Source: Carboxylicivirga sp964602515
GTDB lineage: Bacteria > Bacteroidota > Bacteroidia > Bacteroidales > Marinilabiliaceae
Length of the DNA: 64,000 nt
Assembly (NCBI GenBank): GCA_964602515.1
Contig: CAZRRJ010000001.1
Location: 806,001-870,000, forward strand
Direction: 5' to 3'
Part shown: piece after piece, positions 44,083 through 52,524 of the stretch
How positions within the stretch are numbered: position 1 is the first letter of the stretch
Layout: each line of letters starts with the position of its first letter
The notes under the pieces: model-generated
Told to the model about the DNA's origin: nothing
Database searches by the model: none
Seen by the model: the letters and a program-made list of their open reading frames with translations, nothing else
Position numbers and translations under genes: made by a program

Positions 44083-44262
44083 TACTACAACACACAACTA
44101 AATTACTTGAAAATATATTTTAGCATTATTAAAAATGGTATAATTCAAATAATTCAACTTAAAACCATATATACACTAATAAGAACTATATCCCTACCTT
44201 TTGCACCTGTTAAATAGTATGTTATTAACAGGCATATTTGCTTCTTTGCATGGTTAAACTAT

Positions 44263-45456
44263 ATGTACTTAATTATGCAATTTATGACTAAATCACCCCC
44301 CAAAAGAATAGATCTTATTGACTCCTTAAGAGGATTTTCACTACTGGGCATCCTATTAATTCACTTTATTGAACACTTTAACCTGTATTATTTTCAATCT
44401 CCTCCTCTTGAGCCATACCAAACACTAAACTTAAGCATTTGGGAATCAATATTCTTTGTTTTTTCCGGTAAAGCGTATATCATATTCTCCTACCTCTTTG
44501 GCATTAGTTTTTTTATACAATATAATAACCAAAAAAATGCAGGTAACGATTTTAGGTTAAGGTTTGCATGGAGAATGTTGCTACTCCTGCTTTTCGCCCA
44601 GTTAAATGCAATGTTTTATCCGGGTGATATCTTAGTTCTCTACTCAGTTGTTGGATGTATTTTAATAATTATGTGCAAAGCCAGTAACAATCTTGTACTT
44701 TGGACTGCCATCATTTTTATGTTACAACCCTTGGAGTGGTTTAAATTTACCTCGTCTATTTTAACAGCAGACTATCAACTTAAAGCAAACTTAAATTGGA
44801 ATTACTTTAAAATTATTAGTCCAGTACTCGCCAACGGATCGTTTTTAACAGTATTAAAAACCAACTTATGGGAAGGTCAGCTATTTTCAAATTTATGGCA
44901 AATTGAGAATGGCAGAGTATTTCAAACCGCTTCCTTATTTCTTTTTGGTATGTTATCCGGACGAAAAGGGCATTTTTACAAAACAAATAAAAATATACTA
45001 TTTTGGAAAAGAGTCCTTATTACAGGCCTGGTTGGCTCTTTTTCATTTTATTTTATGCAGTTATACTTGTCACAGCTTTCCTCTCACCTACCTATAAAAA
45101 TAGTGAATACTATTATTGTACCATCATTAAAAAATCTCTCATTTAGCGCTGTTTTGGTAGCCGGATATATTCTTATATGGCACAAAGGTATCTTCAACAG
45201 GTTGCAAAAAGCAATTATTCCTTACGGTAAAATGAGCCTGACTAATTACATTGGAATGGCTATAATAGGCTCTATTATATTTTATGGATATGGTTTATCA
45301 TTAAATATTAAAATAAATATCTTTTTCAGTTTTATACTTGCCATTGTTGTATTCTTAGTTCAACTTGGTTTTAGTTTATGGTGGTTGAATAAATTCAACC
45401 AAGGACCTATGGAATTTTTATGGAAAAGATTAACCTGGATCAGAATCAACAAGTAA
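44263..45456 (+). CDS. DUF418 family membrane protein
   Basis: 397 residues (in-frame Met codons at 44275 and 44284 are alternative starts; the last gives MTKSPPKRI, a better fit to the family). It has about ten membrane helices. RIDLIDSLRGFSLLGILLI near the N terminus is the DUF418 signature (RxxxxDxxRGfAllGIl), and SLTNYIGMAIIGSIIFYGYG near residue 325 corresponds to the conserved C-terminal block. DUF418 proteins are membrane acyltransferase-like or transport-related proteins of unknown role. It is a single gene, convergent with the efflux operon, with a large palindrome between them. Confidence 0.88.
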   Translation: MYLIMQFMTKSPPKRIDLIDSLRGFSLLGILLIHFIEHFNLYYFQSPPLEPYQTLNLSIWESIFFVFSGKAYIIFSYLFGISFFIQYNNQKNAGNDFRLRFAWRMLLLLLFAQLNAMFYPGDILVLYSVVGCILIIMCKASNNLVLWTAIIFMLQPLEWFKFTSSILTADYQLKANLNWNYFKIISPVLANGSFLTVLKTNLWEGQLFSNLWQIENGRVFQTASLFLFGMLSGRKGHFYKTNKNILFWKRVLITGLVGSFSFYFMQLYLSQLSSHLPIKIVNTIIVPSLKNLSFSAVLVAGYILIWHKGIFNRLQKAIIPYGKMSLTNYIGMAIIGSIIFYGYGLSLNIKINIFFSFILAIVVFLVQLGFSLWWLNKFNQGPMEFLWKRLTWIRINK

Positions 45457-45489
45457 TCAAATATAATAGCTAACAGGTTAGTTAAGGTA

Positions 45490-45536
45490 TTCGATATTAC
45501 ATTGTTTCAGATCGCTTAAAAATAGTGAGTTTCAAG
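45490..45536 (+). repeat. dispersed repeat, copy B (about 47 bases)
   Basis: Counterpart of 36582-36632 in the same orientation; shares TCAGATCGCTTA and a TTTCAAG end. It stands between the DUF418 gene and the palindrome at 45541. Confidence 0.5.
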
Positions 45537-45540
45537 TGTA

Positions 45541-45576
45541 AATTGACTCAAAATAGCAAGCTATTTTGAGTCAATT
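45541..45576. repeat. 36-base near-perfect palindrome between convergent genes
   Basis: Arms of 17 bases (AATTGACTCAAAATAGC and its exact complement) with 2 bases between. It lacks T runs on either side, so it may be a factor-dependent terminator, a protein-binding site or the remnant of an element. Convergent genes DUF418 (stop 45456) and the TolC-like gene (stop 45641) flank it. Confidence 0.75.
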
Positions 45577-45640
45577 AGAAATCTCACATCAAGTTTATAA
45601 TACATAACAACATTCAACAGTTTGTGTCAATCCTATGCTA

Positions 45641-46822
45641 TTAATTAAGCACTTGAAAGGCTTTCATTTGTGCTACGCTAAGTCTGTATTCCAGTTCTGC
45701 ATTAAGTGTATTTTCTATAGCCTCATAATAAATACCCAGCTCCATCATATATTCCAGAATACTTAATTCCCCACTTTCGAGAGCCGTTTGTAACAATTTT
45801 GTATTACTTAGCATTGACAGGGATTTGCGATAATCATCAGAAATGGCTTTCATATTTCCTGCTTTGGTATATAAAGCTTTTAAGCCATGGTATAGTCGCA
45901 AATGGGCATCTGCCATTTGGTTCTCTATAGCAATGGTATTTAATTTAACTTGCTTTACCGTATTCTTATTCTCCCACAGGGGTATAGTCAATCCTACATT
46001 TACACCTCTAAACTTATCTATTGCTTCTGTTTCGGCACTGTATCCTCCCGTTAACTTTGGTAAGCTCATGGCTTTATTTAGTTTTTCGTTATAACGGTTT
46101 GCTTCCAATTCCTGCCGTATACCTTGTAATTCAGGTATGATATCAGCATTAGCATTAAACCAGTCGTCATAGTCAGCAGGTAATTGTACCAGGGGCCATT
46201 TATCAATGTCACAACTAATGGCATCACCCCCATTAATACCACTTAGCTTCTCAAGTGCATTATTCCGGCCTGCTTCTGCCTGTGCTAAGGTATTTCGTGC
46301 ATTAAGCAGGTTAATATCTGCTTTATTGCGTTCCATAATATTGGCATCCCCTTCCTCAAATTTAATGTGATAGGCCCTGGCAATTTGCTCAGCATGCTCT
46401 GTTCGTTTTTTATACTCTGCCAGCAAAGCATTCTGATAAATTAAGCGGTAAATCAATTCCTGGGCATTAAGCATAACCATGTTATAGGCATTTAAATAGT
46501 CGCGCTCAGCCTTTTCGTTTATGTGCTCTGTCATCATTTTCCGGTAACGATATGCTGTAGGAAAATCAAAACTCTGCCTGATATGAAATTCCTGCTTATT
46601 GCCTAACTCACCGGTATTACCCCATTGATAAATGTATTCTATCTCAGGGTTGGCCGGATTTAAGCCGGTGCGATTACTAAGCTTTAGTGCATCGGTTTGT
46701 GCTCTCAGGGCTTTTAGGGTTTTGTTATTAAGCTCTATGGTTTGCAGCAATTCAGGTATTGAATTCTGCCCTTGAGATATAGTGCATAATATGATGAAAC
46801 CAATTATTATTACATATTTCAT
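45641..46822 (-). CDS. TolC-family outer-membrane factor of the metal efflux system
   Basis: 393 residues. Signal peptide to about residue 18 (ISQGQ). The mature protein is built of long coiled-coil helices in two similar halves (LLQTIELNNKTLKALRAQTDALKL and LQTALESGELSILEYMMELGIYY are typical TolC/CusC repeats). It should form the outer-membrane channel for the RND pump encoded upstream. The start ATG overlaps the stop of the pump gene (ATGA), and a strong Shine-Dalgarno sequence, AAGGAGGT, lies inside the last codons of that gene. Confidence 0.9.
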   Translation of the reverse strand: MKYVIIIGFIILCTISQGQNSIPELLQTIELNNKTLKALRAQTDALKLSNRTGLNPANPEIEYIYQWGNTGELGNKQEFHIRQSFDFPTAYRYRKMMTEHINEKAERDYLNAYNMVMLNAQELIYRLIYQNALLAEYKKRTEHAEQIARAYHIKFEEGDANIMERNKADINLLNARNTLAQAEAGRNNALEKLSGINGGDAISCDIDKWPLVQLPADYDDWFNANADIIPELQGIRQELEANRYNEKLNKAMSLPKLTGGYSAETEAIDKFRGVNVGLTIPLWENKNTVKQVKLNTIAIENQMADAHLRLYHGLKALYTKAGNMKAISDDYRKSLSMLSNTKLLQTALESGELSILEYMMELGIYYEAIENTLNAELEYRLSVAQMKAFQVLN

Positions 46823-49800
46823 AATGTACCTCCTTCCTTAAGCATATATTCACTTCTTTTCTGTAACAAATAATACACGATGGGAATAACATACATATTC
46901 AAAAGTGTTGATGTTAATAATCCTCCCAAAATAACTTTAGCCATCGGGCTCTGAATCTCGTTACCCGGCTGGTTGCCATTCAGAGCAAGCGGAATTAATG
47001 CCAATGCTGCTGTTAGCGCTGTCATCAGTATCGGGTTTAAGCGATCAATAGACCCATGAACAATAAGCTCATTTAAGCTATAACCCTTATTATTCAGGTG
47101 CAGGTAATTCGACACCAGTAAAATGCCGTTTCGGGTTGCAATGCCAAACAGGGTAATAAAACCAATAATAGCAGGTATGCTAATTATACCTGATGTTATT
47201 TTAATGGCAAATACTCCGCCAATTAAAGCAAGTGGTAAATTAAGCAGGATTATACCAGCCAGTTTAGCGTTCTTAAACTCCTGGTATAGCAATAAAAAGA
47301 TAATACAAATAGCCAGCACTGATGTTAACATTAAAGTTTGTGAGGCTTTTGCTTCACTCTCAAACTGGCCACCATACTCTATTCTATAACCATCGGGCAA
47401 GCTAATATTCGCTTTTACAGCTGCCTTAATATCATTCACAACACTGCGCAAGTCACGTTCTGCCACATTAGCCGATACCACTAATTTACGTTGCACATTC
47501 TCCCGCGATACTATGCCGGGCCCTGCTGCCGAAGTAATATCAGCCACCTGCTCTAATGGCACTTTTTTACCATCACCGGTATCAATCAATGCTTTTTTTA
47601 GTCCATCAACCGAGTTGGTATAATCATTATTAAAGCGTAAGAGTAAATCAAAACTACGTTGCCCCTCATATATATCTGCCAGCTTTTCTCCGGCAAATGC
47701 CACATCAATAAATTCATTAAAGGCATTCATACTAATACCATACATAGCCAGCTTATTGCGGTCTGCCCTTATCTGTATCTGTGGCACCTCGGTTTGCTGT
47801 TCCACATTCACATCCACAAGTCCTTCAACCTCACTAATAACCGCTTTTAACTGGTTCCCCATTACAAATAGCTGGTTAAGATCCTGCCCAAATATTTTTA
47901 TAGCAATATTGGCTCGCGTTCCAGATAGCATATGATCTATACGGTGCCCCAGTGGTTGCCCCACTGTTGATGCTACCCCGGGTATTCCTGCCAGCTTTTG
48001 TCTTACTTCGGCCATAAAAACCTCCTGTTCGCGCTCACCCAAAGTAAAGTTTACATCTACTTCAGCACTATTGGTTGTTTGCGAGTGTTCATCCAGCTCG
48101 CCGCGCCCTGTTCTTCGTGCTGTACTTGTTACTTCGGGTATCGACAATAATTCTTGCTCTATAAGGTTGCCTAAACGGTTACTTTCTTCCAATGATACGC
48201 CTGGTTTGCTTACTGCCGATATGGTTAATGCCCCTTCATTAAAGCCGGGCAGGAAACTACGTCCCATTGTGCTCATTACCCCCATTGCTATGATAAATAA
48301 CAGTAATGAAGCTGTTAAAAAAACGGTTTTATGTTGTAATGCCCATTGTAGGCTTTGCTTATATGCCTGTTGTAAAAAACGAGTTAATCGCCCGTCTTTC
48401 TCTTTTTTACTTAAATACTTTTCGTTTGACAGTAATAACCTACAAAGAAGCGGTGTTATGGTCATTGCAATTATTAACGACATAAACAGTGATACGATGT
48501 AAGCTACTCCAAGCGGACGTAACATACGCCCTTCCATACCCGATAAGAAAAATAATGGAATAAAGGCTACAATAATTATTAATGTTGCATTTAATATAGA
48601 TGCCCTTATCTCTTTAGATGCCTCATAAACAATTGTTATGGCCGACTCCCGTTCATTCCCGGGTTTCTGATGGTTTTGACGCAAGCGTTTGTATACATTC
48701 TCCACGTCAATAATGGCATCATCAACCAATGATCCGATAGCAATAGCCATACCACCTAAACTCATTGTATTAATATTCAAATCAAGATATTTTAATGTGA
48801 TTATAGCGCCCAGTAAGGATAATGGAATAGCTAATAAGGAGATTACTGTAGTACGGAAACTACCTAAAAACAGGAACAGGATGATAACAACAAATATACC
48901 CCCCTCTATAAGCGCCCGTTGTACGTTACTTACTGCTGTTTCTATAAAATCTGCCTGCCTAAAAATACGGGTATCCAGTGTAATATCAGCCGGCAGGGTC
49001 TCTACAAGTTCAGCTAAATTAGTTTCTATCCTGCGTGTTAAATCCAATGTATTGGTTGAGGGCTGCTTAGATATTGAGATTATCACCGCCGATGTTGCAT
49101 CCTGAGATGCATATCCCATTTTAACAGCCGGCTCAATCACTACATCAGCTACATCGTTAACAAATACAGGCAGACCATTATTCAGCCGAATAAGTGAATG
49201 TCCCAGTTCCTCAATATCTGCGCTACGTCCTACCCCCCGCACAACATATTCGTTACCATACTGCCTCACAAGCCCTCCGGTACTATTCTGACTAATGCCT
49301 CTACATACTTCGGCCATTTCATCAAGGCTTACCTTAAAGTGCATCATTTTATAAGGATCAGCCAGCACTTTATATTGCTTATAATCACCACCAATAATGG
49401 TAACCTGTGATACTCCTCCCGTAGCTAATAACAAGGGTTTTATCTGCCAATCGGCAATGGTACGTAAAGTCATATCATCGGTACTGTCTGATTGCAGACC
49501 AATAAACAGAATCTCACCCATTACACTGGATTGTGGTGCCAATACGGGTTGAGATATACCTAATGGCATTTGTCCTGACAGGGTTACCAATTTCTCACTA
49601 ACAACTTGCCGGGCTTTAAAAATATCTGTTCCCCAATCAAATTCAACCCACACAAAAGAAAATCCGTGAGAACTGGCAGATCTGACACGACGTACATCCG
49701 TTGCACCATTAACAGCTGTTTCAATAGGGAAAGTGACCAGTCTCTCTACTTCTTCCGTCGCCATTCCATGTGCATCTGTCATAACAACAACCGTAGGTGC

Positions 49801-49929
49801 CGTTAAATCCGGAAACACATCAACATCCATATCTTTTGCCGTATAAACACCGGCTACCATCAATAAAGTTGCTCCTAATAAAACCAATAGTTTATTATGG
49901 AGCGAAAAATAAATTATTTTATTCAACAT
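46819..49929 (-). CDS. CusA/CzcA-family heavy-metal RND efflux pump
   Basis: 1036 residues from the ATG at 49929 (MLNKIIYFSLHNKLLV), preceded by GGAGGGAG; an upstream in-frame ATG at 49971 overlaps the adaptor gene. Two repeats of six membrane helices and large periplasmic loops. DVDVFPDLTAPTVVV at about 36-50 is the metal-RND signature, and TM4 carries GSLVDDAIIDVENV with the acidic residues of the proton relay. Such pumps export Cu+/Ag+ or Zn2+/Co2+/Cd2+; the metal is not identified, but histidine-rich neighbours fit divalent or copper ions. It is the middle gene of an adaptor-pump-channel operon. Confidence 0.94.
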   Translation of the reverse strand: MLNKIIYFSLHNKLLVLLGATLLMVAGVYTAKDMDVDVFPDLTAPTVVVMTDAHGMATEEVERLVTFPIETAVNGATDVRRVRSASSHGFSFVWVEFDWGTDIFKARQVVSEKLVTLSGQMPLGISQPVLAPQSSVMGEILFIGLQSDSTDDMTLRTIADWQIKPLLLATGGVSQVTIIGGDYKQYKVLADPYKMMHFKVSLDEMAEVCRGISQNSTGGLVRQYGNEYVVRGVGRSADIEELGHSLIRLNNGLPVFVNDVADVVIEPAVKMGYASQDATSAVIISISKQPSTNTLDLTRRIETNLAELVETLPADITLDTRIFRQADFIETAVSNVQRALIEGGIFVVIILFLFLGSFRTTVISLLAIPLSLLGAIITLKYLDLNINTMSLGGMAIAIGSLVDDAIIDVENVYKRLRQNHQKPGNERESAITIVYEASKEIRASILNATLIIIVAFIPLFFLSGMEGRMLRPLGVAYIVSLFMSLIIAMTITPLLCRLLLSNEKYLSKKEKDGRLTRFLQQAYKQSLQWALQHKTVFLTASLLLFIIAMGVMSTMGRSFLPGFNEGALTISAVSKPGVSLEESNRLGNLIEQELLSIPEVTSTARRTGRGELDEHSQTTNSAEVDVNFTLGEREQEVFMAEVRQKLAGIPGVASTVGQPLGHRIDHMLSGTRANIAIKIFGQDLNQLFVMGNQLKAVISEVEGLVDVNVEQQTEVPQIQIRADRNKLAMYGISMNAFNEFIDVAFAGEKLADIYEGQRSFDLLLRFNNDYTNSVDGLKKALIDTGDGKKVPLEQVADITSAAGPGIVSRENVQRKLVVSANVAERDLRSVVNDIKAAVKANISLPDGYRIEYGGQFESEAKASQTLMLTSVLAICIIFLLLYQEFKNAKLAGIILLNLPLALIGGVFAIKITSGIISIPAIIGFITLFGIATRNGILLVSNYLHLNNKGYSLNELIVHGSIDRLNPILMTALTAALALIPLALNGNQPGNEIQSPMAKVILGGLLTSTLLNMYVIPIVYYLLQKRSEYMLKEGGTL

Positions 49930-49942
49930 GGTAACTCCCTCC

Positions 49943-51445
49943 TTAATGAACATGACCGGCATGCGGATCAATAGTATTAGAAACTGCTGCCAGCTTTACT
50001 AAGGTTGCCCCTTGTGATACCAAACGCTCTGTAGCATTTAAGCCGGAGGTAATAACCCTGTTTTGTCCATCAGTAGCGCCAACACGTACTTGTCGTCGCT
50101 CAAATAACTCGGGTGTAAGCTGAATGTAAACAAAGTATAAGCCTTGCGTTTCTGTCAAGGCTGTTTCAGGTACAATTACAACTGCTTGTTTACTTTTAGT
50201 TTTAAGGTAAACATTTACAAAACCACCACTCACCAGGTTTTGCTCATAATCCACTTCAATTGTTACTGGTATCAAATAATTGTCATTGTTAAGCGATTGA
50301 GCCACCGATACAATTTTTCCATTAAGCTTATCCAAGGAAATAACATCTCCATTATTTAATTCGATGGTAGCATCATAAAGCCATTCCAAATTAGTGCGAT
50401 GCACTTGCCTTACCATAGCTTTTAACACCATTCGCTTATGATTGATTACTGTTAGCAAGGGCGCTCCAACCTCAACAAACTCACCATTTTGCACCAACAC
50501 ATCATGGATAAAACCACCCGTTGTGGCCAGCACTTTCTCTCCTGACTGATCAACCGTATTATTTAAGTTATTCCATTGTGTTTTGGCATTATTATAACGT
50601 GCTTTTGATTCCAGTAATTGGCGTTCTGATACAATTTTCTGTTCAAACAAGTGCTTATCTCTATTGTAATTTGCTTTTGCAATATCAAACTCCTCCTTAG
50701 CCTTTTTCAAACGCACTACCGAATTGTTTTCTGTCAAACCATCACCTGAAATAGTCAATAAGCACTCATTATTTTTAACTGCTTTACCTTGCGAAATAAG
50801 ACCCGATGTAAACTGGACAAAGCCACTTGACTTTGCCGTTATCATATACTTATCTAAAGGTGAAACATCTACCTTTGCAGTTGCTTTTATAACATTACCA
50901 AACGGTTTGTTTTGTGGCCAATCGGTTTTAAAATTAACCTTCCACGACTGTTCTTTGGTAAAGCTAATGGCATTGGGTGATGTGGGAATAAGTTTTTCAG
51001 CAATATGTGCGGCATCATGTGCATCGGCATACACTTCTACACCAGGAATGGTAATAACCTGTTCTTGTTCATTAACCTTAAGTGTAAACTCCAACCTGCC
51101 TAAGCCGGCAGTACCGGGCTGTAAAATAAATTTATAGATTCCCTTCTTAATTGATTGATTATTAACCTGTCGTAAACCTTTCTTTCCAACAACCAGGGCA
51201 GTAGTTACCTGTTCAGCCTCAATCGGTTTAAACGTTTCTAAATCTGTAAAGTGTACTGTTATTTCTGAGCTGACTCCAACGGCAAGAGGTTGTACATCAG
51301 CAAAGGCTTCAATAGTTTCTGAATAGCCTGTATATGGCACTGTAATAGCGTTGTGCGAATGTACATTACCTGTTTTTTGCGAATTGTTACATGCAGCATA
51401 AATGAGTAGCACTACCAACAATGCAGTACTTTTATATATAGTCAT
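49943..51445 (-). CDS. RND efflux adaptor lipoprotein (CusB-type membrane fusion protein)
   Basis: 500 residues from the ATG at 51445 (MTIYKSTALLVVLLIYAACNN), whose lipobox (YAAC) marks it as a lipoprotein; the upstream in-frame ATG at 51502 would bury the signal. Residues about 40-140 form an extra N-terminal beta domain, followed by the CusB-like barrel-lipoyl-hairpin order: SSGFVQFTSGLISQGKAV, hairpin helices about 235-290 (KKAKEEFDIAKANYNRD), VLATTGGFIHDVLVQNGEF. The C terminus DPHAGHVH is a His-rich metal-binding tail. It links pump and channel in the periplasm. Confidence 0.9.
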   Translation of the reverse strand: MTIYKSTALLVVLLIYAACNNSQKTGNVHSHNAITVPYTGYSETIEAFADVQPLAVGVSSEITVHFTDLETFKPIEAEQVTTALVVGKKGLRQVNNQSIKKGIYKFILQPGTAGLGRLEFTLKVNEQEQVITIPGVEVYADAHDAAHIAEKLIPTSPNAISFTKEQSWKVNFKTDWPQNKPFGNVIKATAKVDVSPLDKYMITAKSSGFVQFTSGLISQGKAVKNNECLLTISGDGLTENNSVVRLKKAKEEFDIAKANYNRDKHLFEQKIVSERQLLESKARYNNAKTQWNNLNNTVDQSGEKVLATTGGFIHDVLVQNGEFVEVGAPLLTVINHKRMVLKAMVRQVHRTNLEWLYDATIELNNGDVISLDKLNGKIVSVAQSLNNDNYLIPVTIEVDYEQNLVSGGFVNVYLKTKSKQAVVIVPETALTETQGLYFVYIQLTPELFERRQVRVGATDGQNRVITSGLNATERLVSQGATLVKLAAVSNTIDPHAGHVH

Positions 51446-51608
51446 AATTTGTAAGTATTGATTCAATCCTTGATAAACCAAAGTGTTAAGAATGCCAATC
51501 AATTACAATTAATTTCGCAATAACTATAAGTTGTAAATATTTCGGGTAAAAAAAACGAAATCTTTTGTTCTTAAATTGGCATTCTAAGTTTTTTCATTGG
51601 TTTATGCT

Positions 51609-51848
51609 CTAATGACTGTGGTCGTCATCATGCTCATGTTCATCACATGTTTTTTTAATAGCTGTATCGCAACTATCTTTTGATGCATGTACTTCAAAAG
51701 CTTCCTGTTCCAACATTTCATGCTGATGGGCTTTGTGTACTGTGCCATCATCATGCACATGTTGTGTACCTTCTTTATGCCCAGCTTTTTTAGTTCCGCA
51801 AGATAATAAGATCAAGGCCGACACTACTACAAATACTATTTTTTGCAT
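51609..51848 (-). CDS. small histidine-rich lipoprotein, probable metal-binding protein
   Basis: 79 residues. Signal and lipobox LLSCG (Cys near 17). The mature part of about 60 residues has a dozen His plus many Asp/Glu and Cys (GTQHVHDDGTVHKAHQHEM, DSCDTAIKKTCDEHEHDDD). It has no known fold; the composition argues for binding of zinc, nickel, cobalt or copper. It is upstream of the CusB-type adaptor on the same strand (163 bases). A periplasmic metal buffer or sensor for the pump is the likely role. Confidence 0.75.
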   Translation of the reverse strand: MQKIVFVVVSALILLSCGTKKAGHKEGTQHVHDDGTVHKAHQHEMLEQEAFEVHASKDSCDTAIKKTCDEHEHDDDHSH

Positions 51849-51930
51849 GATTCAAAGATTGAATTTGTTAATAAATGATACCAAGAGTAATACAATATTA
51901 CTACCTGGGTATAATATCTTTGGTATAAAA

Positions 51931-52353
51931 TCATGAAAAAACAGGCGGTGCCCGCAAAGGTACCGCAAAATTATAACTCTCAAGGCGTTTCTGAGGACAA
52001 TAAACAAACTCCTGTGTTGTTAATTCCCTAACAGGTATTTTAATTTGAAGGTAACTATTAACTGTAATAAACGGAAGAATTGAAAGCGACTTACCCGGTA
52101 CCGGACGAACATCAAAATAACAAGCCGAATGCTGTTCCTCGCAATGGATATGATCAACATGTTCTACATCCGAATAAAATGTATTTCCAATATTATGAAT
52201 ATGTTCATTGTGAGAATGACGATGGTTATCTTCGCATTCCAATGTAAAAGACAGATTAACCAACAACTCATCATGATGATGGTGTGGAATAACATTATGC
52301 GCAAATACGATACTGTAAATGGCTAATAATATATATGCTATTTTCTTTCTCAT
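51931..52353 (-). CDS. small histidine-rich secreted protein near the efflux operon
   Basis: 140 residues. An N-terminal hydrophobic segment (about 3-18, signal peptide or anchor) is followed at once by HNVIPHHHHDE and, after a short strand, HRHSHNEHIHNIGN and HVDHIHCEEQHSACYF. The remaining 60 residues are less His-rich with a Tyr/Pro-containing end. Proteins of this appearance are common ahead of CusA/CzcA-type operons in Bacteroidota. Metal binding is inferred from composition alone; no catalytic motif is seen. Confidence 0.75.
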   Translation of the reverse strand: MRKKIAYILLAIYSIVFAHNVIPHHHHDELLVNLSFTLECEDNHRHSHNEHIHNIGNTFYSDVEHVDHIHCEEQHSACYFDVRPVPGKSLSILPFITVNSYLQIKIPVRELTTQEFVYCPQKRLESYNFAVPLRAPPVFS

Positions 52354-52524
52354 AATTATCTTCGACGCAAGTTTACGAAAAATAATAAAATAAGTTACTT
52401 TACATTTAAACTTTTAACACACATGAACGTCAAATGTTTAAAACAGTTTAGATTTTATTATTTGTCTTACCTATTATAAGAAACTCCGCCATTAACTTCA
52501 TAACAATTACATTTAAACGGCCTT

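Noticed and set aside
46819..49929. Horizontal transfer of the efflux operon on the basis of its strong Shine-Dalgarno sequences
   Set aside because: The glycosyltransferase gene at 2957 also has GGAGGT, so this is not unique; composition does not look different.
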